A model generated the notes under the pieces. The model did not search any database. It worked only from the letters and a program-made list of their open reading frames with translations, and was not told the DNA's origin. Below, piece after piece: positions 40,345-47,305 of a stretch of DNA of 64,000 nt. The DNA comes from Polyangiaceae bacterium. Lineage in GTDB: Bacteria; Myxococcota_A; Polyangia; Polyangiales; Polyangiaceae. The DNA is taken from positions 930,001 to 994,000 of the forward strand of contig JAHBVY010000001.1 in the NCBI GenBank assembly GCA_019637265.1, given 5' to 3'. Both the position numbers and the translations under genes were made by a program. How positions within the stretch are numbered: position 1 is the stretch's first letter; each line of letters begins with the position of its first letter.

Positions 40345-41414
40345 GGCTCCCCTTCCCTCTTCAGCTCGACTGGCGGCGGCCGCACCGACGCTGCCTCCGC
40401 CTCCTGATCGCGCCGCTCATCCACGACCCGCTGCACGTCGCGGTGGACGACGTCGATGCGCAGCTCGGTCAGCTCCTGGAGGCGACTCGCCAGCTTCTCG
40501 GTGATGGCGACCGAGCGGTGACGCCCTCCCGTGCAGCCGATCGCCACCGTGAGGTAGCTCTTCCCCTCCTCCTCGTAGCGCGGCAGGCAGTATTCGAGCA
40601 GCCCCTCCAGGTGCTGCAGCAAGCCACGCGTCGCCTCGTCTTCGAGCACGAAGGCGCGCACCTCGGGCTCGAGCCCGCTGTGCTCCTTCAGCTCGGGCAC
40701 AAAGTACGGGTTCCTGACGAACCGCACATCGAACATCAGATCCGCGTCGACGGGCGCGCCGTACTTGAACCCAAAGGACACGAACCTCACGTGCAGCCGC
40801 GAGGCGGCGCCCGCGCCGGGGCCGAACTGATGCACGACGCGACGCCGCAGCTCATGCACGCTGAGCTTCGTGGTGTCGATCACCAACGAGGCGCGGGCGC
40901 GCAGCGGCGCGAGCCGCTCGCGCTCGACGTGCACCCCATCGAGGAGCGCCACCGAAGGGCGCTTGAGGTCGTCGTGGCTCAGCGGGTGGGGGCGCCGCGT
41001 GCCGCTGAAGCGGCGCAGCAGCGCCTCGTCGCTGGCGTCCAAGAACACCACGGAGAGCTCATGGCTCTCCGCGACGTCGTCGAGCTGCCGCGAGATGTCA
41101 TCCAAAAAACTTCGGCCGCGGACGTCGAGGCCGAGCGCCACCTCGGTCACCGCGCCCGCCTCGCACGCGGCAAGGGTCGCGCCGATCACCGGCGTCGGCA
41201 AATTATCCACGCAGAAAAACCCGAGATCTTCGAGCGTGTTCAGCGCGGTGGACTTCCCGGCGCCGCTGAGCCCAGTCACCACCACCACCCGCGCCCGGCG
41301 CGCGCCGGCTTCCTGATCCGAGCGGCCCGGATCCGAACGGTCCTGAGCAGCGCTCCCAAGGCCGCCCTGAGACCCCTCGCGGACTGGCGCACCAGACGCG
41401 CTGGCGCCGCTCAC
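40341..41414 (-). CDS. rapZ: RapZ/YvcJ family nucleotide-binding protein
   Basis: A 357-residue P-loop protein (GLSGAGKST, residues 48-56) with the family's CVDNLP, RRPHPLS, FGFKYG.P.DAD.MFDVRF.PNP-like region (RFVSFGFKYGAPVDADLMFD) and C-terminal CTGGRHRSV. Enterobacterial RapZ guides RNase E to small RNAs; in other bacteria it is a UDP-sugar-sensing regulator. The GTG start overlaps the hprK stop. An N-terminal leader of ~40 residues before ARVVVVTG is poorly conserved. Confidence 0.93.
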   Translation of the reverse strand: MSGASASGAPVREGSQGGLGSAAQDRSDPGRSDQEAGARRARVVVVTGLSGAGKSTALNTLEDLGFFCVDNLPTPVIGATLAACEAGAVTEVALGLDVRGRSFLDDISRQLDDVAESHELSVVFLDASDEALLRRFSGTRRPHPLSHDDLKRPSVALLDGVHVERERLAPLRARASLVIDTTKLSVHELRRRVVHQFGPGAGAASRLHVRFVSFGFKYGAPVDADLMFDVRFVRNPYFVPELKEHSGLEPEVRAFVLEDEATRGLLQHLEGLLEYCLPRYEEEGKSYLTVAIGCTGGRHRSVAITEKLASRLQELTELRIDVVHRDVQRVVDERRDQEAEAASVRPPPVELKREGEP

Positions 41415-42487
41415 CGCGGCCTCCAGCCCACCGGCGGTGGGACCGCGCTCTCGGTGCTCTGGCTGACACGCTCACCAGCCCCAGCCGAGCTCGGCTCGCC
41501 GAGCTGGGCGAGGAAGCGCGCCGCCGGGTCGCGCCCCGCGCGGCGGAGCAGCTCGCTGCGCGCGGCGATCTCCACGATCGAGCTCATGTTGCGCCCTGGC
41601 CGCACCGGCAACACCAACTCCGGCACCCGCACCCCCAAGATCTCGCGCGCCGAGCGCTCCACGCCGAGCCTATCGTACGCCGCGCTCGGGTCCCACAGCG
41701 CGAGCTGGATCACGAGGTCGATGCGCTTCCGCTCACGGATCGCCGTCACCCCGAACAAATCGCGGATGTCCAAGATCCCCAGCCCGCGCACTTCCATGTG
41801 GTTACGCAGCCGCTCGTTGGCGGCGCCGAACACCATCCCCGGAGGCCGGTAGTCGCACTCCACCACGTCGTCCGCGACCAAGCGATGGCCGTGCATCACG
41901 AGCTCCAGCGCGCATTCGCTCTTGCCGATGCCGCTCTGACCGAGCAGCAGCACGCCGACCTCGAACACATCCACCAGCACGCCATGGATCCGCGTTCGCG
42001 GCGCGAGCCGCTCGTCGAGCAGCTCATGGATCTTCGCGATCGCCTTCGAGGAGCGCTCCTCGCACGAGAAGAGCGGCGTCCCCAGCGCCTCGGCGGCGTC
42101 GACCACCCCCTGCGGAGGCCGCTCCCCGCGCGTCACCACCACCATGGACAGGCCCTCGAAGAACCGCGCGGCGCGCCGCCCTTGCTCCGCTTCACTCAAG
42201 CCCTGGAGGTAGCTGAGCTCCGTCTCACCGAGGATCTGCACGCGCGTCGCCACCACCCCATGGAGGTGCCCCGCCAAGGCGAGGCCCGACTTCTGGATGC
42301 GACGGTGGGTGATCCGCCGCGCCAGCCCCGCGGCGCCCGCGAGCAGCACCAGGCCCTGCCTCCAGAGTCGCAGCGCCGGATCGCCGAGCAGCTGCTCCAC
42401 GCTGATGCTCGGCTCTGGCGCGGGCGCCCCAGGCGCTGCGGGAGACGAAGGCGCCGGAGGAGACGAAGGTGGAGCCACCGACGTCAC
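41411..42487 (-). CDS. hprK: HPr kinase/phosphorylase
   Basis: A 358-residue enzyme that phosphorylates and dephosphorylates Ser of HPr. N-terminal domain, then IHGVLVDVFEVGVLLLG with catalytic His 168, P-loop GQSGIGKSE (183-191), LVADDVVE and the signature MEVRGLGILDIRDLFG. The first ~28 residues are Pro/Ala/Ser-rich and dispensable-looking. The GTG start overlaps the ptsN stop (GTGA) and its stop overlaps rapZ. Its presence with HPr Ser 47 shows that Ser control of HPr operates here. Confidence 0.96.
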   Translation of the reverse strand: MTSVAPPSSPPAPSSPAAPGAPAPEPSISVEQLLGDPALRLWRQGLVLLAGAAGLARRITHRRIQKSGLALAGHLHGVVATRVQILGETELSYLQGLSEAEQGRRAARFFEGLSMVVVTRGERPPQGVVDAAEALGTPLFSCEERSSKAIAKIHELLDERLAPRTRIHGVLVDVFEVGVLLLGQSGIGKSECALELVMHGHRLVADDVVECDYRPPGMVFGAANERLRNHMEVRGLGILDIRDLFGVTAIRERKRIDLVIQLALWDPSAAYDRLGVERSAREILGVRVPELVLPVRPGRNMSSIVEIAARSELLRRAGRDPAARFLAQLGEPSSAGAGERVSQSTESAVPPPVGWRPR

Positions 42488-42951
42488 CCCACCCCCTCGT
42501 CACGCACCCGGAGCAGCTCCATCACCTGCTCGGGCGCCTCCGCGCGGAGCAGCTCCGCGCGCATCTCCTCCGCGTGCAGCAGACGACTCACGCGCGCGAG
42601 CACCCGGAGGTGATCCGTCGGGCGACGCGGCCCCACCACCCCCACGGCGATGTGGACCAAGCCGCCGTCCAGCGCGCCGAACTCGACTCCGCGCGGAAAC
42701 AGCACCAGCGCGGCGTGCTGCGCCGGCGCGGCGTCGACGAAGCAGTGAGGCACCGCCACGCCGCCGCCGATGCCGGTGCTCTGCAGCGCCTCGCGCTCGC
42801 GCATCGAGCGCGACAGCTCACCCGGCGTGCTGTGGCTGACGCCAGCGAGCAGCTCAGCCAAGCTGTCGAGCACGGCATCGCGGCTGACTGGTCCTGGGCC
42901 AGCGTGGATCTGGATCCGCGCCGGGGTGAGAAAATCAGTCAGCCGCGGCAT
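42484..42951 (-). CDS. ptsN: PTS EIIA-Ntr family protein
   Basis: A 155-residue nitrogen-type EIIA. Phospho-acceptor His 69 lies in GGGVAVPHCF. The ATG at 42951 gives the usual MPRLTDFLTP N-terminus and follows GAGGGAG; an ATG at 42969 would add six residues. It lies just after hpf and overlaps hprK. EIIA-Ntr proteins regulate potassium uptake, nitrogen and stress functions depending on phosphorylation by the HPr/EI pair encoded downstream. Confidence 0.92.
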   Translation of the reverse strand: MPRLTDFLTPARIQIHAGPGPVSRDAVLDSLAELLAGVSHSTPGELSRSMREREALQSTGIGGGVAVPHCFVDAAPAQHAALVLFPRGVEFGALDGGLVHIAVGVVGPRRPTDHLRVLARVSRLLHAEEMRAELLRAEAPEQVMELLRVRDEGVG

Positions 42952-42977
42952 GCCCACACGCTCCCTCATAGCGCCGA

Positions 42978-43532
42978 TCAGCCGCCGCGTGGTGCCTTCC
43001 GTGTGACCTTCCTGGCGGGCGCAGCCGCTGCCGGAGCCTTCTTCGCCACCTTCTTCTTGGCCGCGGCAGGAGCTGCGGGAGCCTTCTTCGCCACCTTCTT
43101 CTTGGCGGCCTTCTTCGCGGTAGTCGCAGGAGCCGTGCGGCGCCGCGGGGGCGCGGGCGCCTCCTCCTCGTCGTCGTCATCCTCGTCGAGCTCTGCCGCT
43201 TCGGGCTCTTCAGGCGCGGCGCGCAGCGTCTCGCCGCTGCGCTTCTTCTTGGACTCCGCCACGCCCTTGCTCGCGCGGATCTGCCGCTCCAGCTTGTCGA
43301 TCACCTTGTCGATGGACGCATACAGATCGCTCGTCGCCTCCTTGGCGTCGAGGTGCTCACCACCGCTCGAGATCTGGACCTCAGCGACGTGCTTGCGCTT
43401 GTCGACGGACAGCGTCACCTTCGCGCGCATCGGCTGACGCAGCAGCTTCTGCAGCTTGCTCACCTTGGCGAGGGTGTGGTCCTTGATCGCTTCGCTCGAG
43501 TCCAGGTGACGGAACGTGATGCTGATGTTCAT
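42978..43532 (-). CDS. hpf: ribosome hibernation factor HPF with histone-H1-like tail
   Basis: A 184-residue protein. Residues 1-95 are a short-type HPF/RaiA domain (ISITFRHLDSSEAIKDHTLAK, SIDKVIDKLERQI) that binds the 30S decoding region and inactivates ribosomes in stationary phase. Then come an acidic run (ELDEDDDDEEE) and a 55-residue Lys/Ala/Pro tail with repeated KKKVAKKAPA units, like histone H1 or bacterial AlgP-type tails. The long-HPF dimerisation domain is absent. AGGAG precedes the ATG. It sits between rpoN and ptsN as in proteobacteria. Confidence 0.92.
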   Translation of the reverse strand: MNISITFRHLDSSEAIKDHTLAKVSKLQKLLRQPMRAKVTLSVDKRKHVAEVQISSGGEHLDAKEATSDLYASIDKVIDKLERQIRASKGVAESKKKRSGETLRAAPEEPEAAELDEDDDDEEEAPAPPRRRTAPATTAKKAAKKKVAKKAPAAPAAAKKKVAKKAPAAAAPARKVTRKAPRGG

Positions 43533-43964
43533 CGGCTCTCCTGCGCTAGCCCTGGCGCGCCCACCTGACCGCGCCAGCGGCGCGGAGGGAACGGGGGTGT
43601 TGGCGGCACGTCACGGGCGTCCGGGGGTTCGGTGGGCAGCGGCTCACCACCTTGGCGAGCGCTACCACCGGCTAGCCGAAGCCTAGAGCACTGCCTCGCC
43701 TGCCACCAGCGCGGCGAGCGGCTGACTCAGCGCAAAACCTGCGGCGCCTCGTCGGTCGCGCGCGTTGCGCCCGGTCGGCGACTCCAGCCGCGCGCGGTGC
43801 GCTGCCAAACCCCCAACCCCGAGCTCCCTCACCCTCCTGCGCCACTGCAAGTGCCACGCGGCTCGACACCTCCGACCGCAGCCCACGCCTCTCACGCTAG
43901 AGACGCGACCACGCGGCCTCCCACCGCCCACCAAGCCCGCGCGCCGAGTCGATCCGACGCGCGC
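43533..43964. other. intergenic region between rpoN and hpf, 432 bases
   Basis: No gene seen. It contains a 17-base string (43680-43696) shared with the hisC upstream region and a dispersed-motif copy (43798). In both places the motif lies on the 5' side of the shared string relative to the next minus-strand gene, so a promoter for hpf-ptsI may be here. Confidence 0.5.
43798..43820 (+). repeat. dispersed TGCCAAACCCCCAA motif copy
   Basis: TGCGCTGCCAAACCCCCAAC then CCC, downstream of rpoN. Confidence 0.75.
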
Positions 43965-45473
43965 TCAGAACAGCTTCTTGCGCCGCGACGACGCCAAGAT
44001 CCCAAGCATCTCGCGGTACTTCGCCACCGTGCGCCGCGCGATCTTGATGCCCTGCTCGCGCTCCAGCTCCTTGACGATGGCTTGATCGCTCAGCGGGCGC
44101 GCCTTGTCTTCCTCGTCGATCAGCTTCTTGATGGCCTGCTTCACGCTCTCGCTCGCGATGTCCTCGTCGGCGACGCGGCGGATGCTCGAGTTGAAGAAAT
44201 ACTTCAGCTCGAACAGGCCGTTCGGCGTGTGCATGTACTTGTTGGTGGTGACCCGCGAGATGGTGGACTCGTGCATCCCCACCGCCTCGGCGACGTCGCG
44301 TAGGATCATCGGCTTCAGGTGGCCGACGCCGTGCTCGAAGAAGTCCCGCTGCTTCTCGACGATCGCCTCCGACACCCGGATGATGGTCTTGCGGCGCTGC
44401 TCGATGGCGCGGATCAGCCACTGCGCGTTGCGCAGCTTCTCCCCCACGAATTTCTTTGCGGCTTTGTCCTGCATCAACTGCTTGGTGAGCGCCTCGTTGA
44501 TGAACAGCCGACTGACGCCGCGGTCGTTGTCGACCACCACGAACTCACCGCCGTCGCGGATCACGTAGACGTCCGGCGTGATCCCGATGCTCTTGTCGTC
44601 CGTGTCGCTGTAGTTGCGCGCCGGGCGGCTCTCGAGCTTCTGGATCTCCTTGGCGATCTCGTACACCTCCTCCAGCGGGATCTTCATGTCCCGCGCGATC
44701 GCCTGGTAGTTGTGGCGCTCCAGGTGGTGCAGGTGCTTGTCGATGACCTCGACCTCGGTGGCGTCGTAGCCAAAATACTTCGCCTGCACCAGCAGGCACT
44801 CCCGGAGATTCCGCGCGGCAACGCCCACCGGGTCGAAGTTCTGGATCAGCTCGAGCACCAGCGGCGCGTCCTCCGGGTGCAGCCCCGCCTCCTCCGCCAA
44901 ATCATCGATGGTGAGATCCGGGGTGCGCGTGCCGTCCGGGCGCTCCACCCCGCCGAGATCCAAGTAGCCCTTCTCGTCGAGGTTGCCGATGACGAGCTCC
45001 GCGAACACGCGCTCCTCGTCGTTGAAGTCGCTCATCTGGAGCTGCCAGCGCAAATGGTCAGCCAAGCTGCTCGGCTTGGTGAGGTTCTGCTCGATGGGCG
45101 GCAGCTCGTCGAAGCCCTGACGACTGAAGCCTGACTGCTGCTGACTCCGGTTCTCGAGGAACTTCTCCCAGTCCACCTCGCGCGTGGCCTTCTCCGTGTC
45201 ACGCGACTGCTCGCTCCGGTTGTGGAAGATCTCCTCGTCCGACTTCTGGGAACGGTCGCTGGTCTCCCCCGCAGCGGCCGCCGCGGCCTCGAGCCGCCGC
45301 GCGCGCTCCGTCGGATCTTCCTCGACGAGCACGGGGTTGTCGTCGAGCTCCTTGCGGATTTCATCCACCAGCTCGAACCGCGACAGCTGCAGCAGCTTGA
45401 TGGCCTGCTGGAGCTGCGGGGTGATGACCGGCTGCAGGGAGAGGCGGAGGTTCAGGTTCTGTTTGAGTTCCAT
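43965..45473 (-). CDS. rpoN: RNA polymerase sigma-54 factor
   Basis: A 502-residue sigma factor for promoters with -24/-12 elements. Gln/Leu-rich region I (LRLSLQPVITPQLQQAIKLLQLSRFEL), acidic linker, core-binding region, the helix-turn-helix (ESTISRVTTNKYMHTPNGLF) and the RpoN box ARRTVAKYRE near the end, which reads the -24 element. It lies in the standard lptB-rpoN-hpf-ptsN order. A good candidate target promoter is in this window at 57173. Confidence 0.97.
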   Translation of the reverse strand: MELKQNLNLRLSLQPVITPQLQQAIKLLQLSRFELVDEIRKELDDNPVLVEEDPTERARRLEAAAAAAGETSDRSQKSDEEIFHNRSEQSRDTEKATREVDWEKFLENRSQQQSGFSRQGFDELPPIEQNLTKPSSLADHLRWQLQMSDFNDEERVFAELVIGNLDEKGYLDLGGVERPDGTRTPDLTIDDLAEEAGLHPEDAPLVLELIQNFDPVGVAARNLRECLLVQAKYFGYDATEVEVIDKHLHHLERHNYQAIARDMKIPLEEVYEIAKEIQKLESRPARNYSDTDDKSIGITPDVYVIRDGGEFVVVDNDRGVSRLFINEALTKQLMQDKAAKKFVGEKLRNAQWLIRAIEQRRKTIIRVSEAIVEKQRDFFEHGVGHLKPMILRDVAEAVGMHESTISRVTTNKYMHTPNGLFELKYFFNSSIRRVADEDIASESVKQAIKKLIDEEDKARPLSDQAIVKELEREQGIKIARRTVAKYREMLGILASSRRKKLF

Positions 45474-45597
45474 GAGGGGCCCTCACCCGCCCGTGCGAGC
45501 ACGACCACGGGCGTTGCGAGGAGCGTATCACCCTCGCGTCGCCGGCGCTAAGCAAGATCCGGGCCCAGCCTCCGTATCAAGCCCTTCCTCGATCCGC

Positions 45598-45630
45598 GCA
45601 GGGGGATCGGGGGGTTTGGCAGGTCACTGG
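45598..45630 (-). repeat. dispersed TGCCAAACCCCC motif copy
   Basis: Minus strand AGTGACCTGCCAAACCCCCC then GATCCCCC. It shares 21 consecutive bases with the copy inside the GT-C gene at 52576. Confidence 0.8.
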
Positions 45631-45698
45631 GCCGCGAGCGCCGATCGGCCACCGAACGAGCTTCGCGGCGCCAGCGGCCTGGGCTCGTGCGCCGCAGC

Positions 45699-46397
45699 TC
45701 AACCCAGGTAGCGCTCGCGCACCAACGGGTGCTCCGCGAACGCCGCCGCGGGCACCGTGAGCTCCACCCGACCGTCCACCAAGAGCAGCGCGCGGCGGCT
45801 CAACCGGAGCGCCTCACGCACCCGATGATCGGAGAGCAGCAAGGTGGCGCCAGCCTCCACCCGGGACCGCAGCACGGCCGCCAAGAGCTCGGCGCTCTGC
45901 GGATCCACCCCGCTGAACGGCTCGTCACACAGGAGCACCGAGGGCTCCGTCACCAGCACCCGCGCCAGCTCCAGGCGCCGCCGCTCACCTCCGGAGAGCT
46001 GCCCGGCCCGCACCGTGAGTCGGTCCTCCAGGTGCACCTCCCGCGCGCGATCCTTCACCCGCGGCTCCCGCCCCGTCAGCTTCGCGAACGTCATCAGGTT
46101 GCTCTCCACCGTGAGCGAGCCGAGCACGCTAGGCGTCTGCGGGAGGTAACCCAGACCGAGCCGCGCGCGGCGCCACAGCGGCCACGAGCTGACGTCTTGA
46201 CCCAATAGGGTCACCGTACCGCTCGCCGAGAGCTCGCCGGCCAAGGCGCGAAACAGCGTGGACTTCCCGGCGCCGCTCGGCCCAAGCACGCTCAAGGCCT
46301 CGCCCGGCGCCGCGCTGAGGCTCACCTCACTGAGCAGCTCACGCCCCGCGCGACGCAGGCTGATCCCTTGGCAGACGAGGCTCGCTGCGTCGGACAT
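45699..46397 (-). CDS. lptB: lipopolysaccharide export ABC ATPase LptB
   Basis: A 232-residue ATPase: Walker A GPSGAGKST, LGYLPQTPSVLGSLTVESNL (Q-loop), signature LSGGERRRLELARVL, Walker B VLLCDEPFSGVDP and H-loop LSDH. The VLGSLTVE.N pattern and its location between lptA and rpoN fit LptB, which powers LPS transport to the outer membrane. ATG at 46397 follows a GTG that could also start. LptF/G are not in the window. Confidence 0.9.
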   Translation of the reverse strand: MSDAASLVCQGISLRRAGRELLSEVSLSAAPGEALSVLGPSGAGKSTLFRALAGELSASGTVTLLGQDVSSWPLWRRARLGLGYLPQTPSVLGSLTVESNLMTFAKLTGREPRVKDRAREVHLEDRLTVRAGQLSGGERRRLELARVLVTEPSVLLCDEPFSGVDPQSAELLAAVLRSRVEAGATLLLSDHRVREALRLSRRALLLVDGRVELTVPAAAFAEHPLVRERYLG

Positions 46398-46495
46398 CAC
46401 TCGCTGACGGCTAGCGCGGCGCGAAGGACAGTCACACGGACGGTGGGCGCCATGAAGTCAGGGGTGTTGACGTCGGGCCCGCGCGCGAAGCCATG

Positions 46496-47239
46496 TCAGC
46501 GCCGCGGCGCCCACGGGTCGATGAGGTCAGCGCCCTTTTTCCCACGCGGTTGCGGCGCCGCGCTGGGCTTGCCCGCCGCACCAGGCTTGCCCGCCGCTGG
46601 CGCCTCGAGCTCGTCGGCCGTTGGTTCTGCGCCACGCTTGCTCACAGGCGGCGTAGGAGAGCTCGAGTCGCCTTCCAGCGCCTGGAGCGACACGCTGCCG
46701 CTCACCTGCTCGAGGCGCACGCGGCGCGTGTCGAGGTCGATCGTGGCGCGCTTGGCGCGCAGCAGGCTCTTGCCCCGACGCACCTCCACGCCGCCGTGGA
46801 GCTCCGCACGCTTCTTCTGGGCGTCGAGCGACAGCCCGTCGCTCTTCAGCACGGCCCCATCGTAGCGCGCCGTGATCCCGCCGCGCGCCACGACGCGCTT
46901 CACGCGCGCGTCATCGTCGTAGCTGAGCTCCACCGTCTCGGACCGAAGCTCGAGCTTGCCGACCCGCACCACCACCTGACCGGTGAACAGCGCCTGGCCG
47001 CGCGCGACGTCGATGTCCAACACCTCGGCGCGCACCTTCAACGGCTCGCCGTCCACGGTGGTGAGCGGCAGCGCCTCGGCCGACTCCGGCGCGAGCCACG
47101 CGAAGGCGACGCCCGCCAACAGTAACACCGAGATCCACGACGCGAGCCTGCGCACGCGCCCAGCGTAGCCCACCTGGCGCGGGGCGCGTCGAGAAAAAGC
47201 CGCGCGCAGCGGAGAACGCTTCCGAAGCTCGAGGCGCAC
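46496..47239 (-). CDS. lptA: LptA/OstA-like LPS transport protein
   Basis: A 247-residue periplasmic protein with a signal segment (ASWISVLLLAGVAFAWLAPESAEA) and a beta-jellyroll core (LKVRAEVLDIDVARGQALFTG, LELRSETVELSYDD, RKRAELHGG-type repeats) typical of LptA, which bridges inner and outer membranes for LPS. The GTG at 47239 has GAGGG before it; GTG 47155 is an alternative giving a shorter n-region. The last ~65 residues are Ala/Gly/Pro/Lys-rich. It precedes lptB by 98 bases. Confidence 0.82.
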   Translation of the reverse strand: MRLELRKRSPLRAAFSRRAPRQVGYAGRVRRLASWISVLLLAGVAFAWLAPESAEALPLTTVDGEPLKVRAEVLDIDVARGQALFTGQVVVRVGKLELRSETVELSYDDDARVKRVVARGGITARYDGAVLKSDGLSLDAQKKRAELHGGVEVRRGKSLLRAKRATIDLDTRRVRLEQVSGSVSLQALEGDSSSPTPPVSKRGAEPTADELEAPAAGKPGAAGKPSAAPQPRGKKGADLIDPWAPRR

Positions 47240-47305
47240 CGCACCCTCACTGTGCGGCTAGCCGAGCGCCCGAGCAGCGGCTCATTCGTCAGAATCGCTG
47301 ATGGA

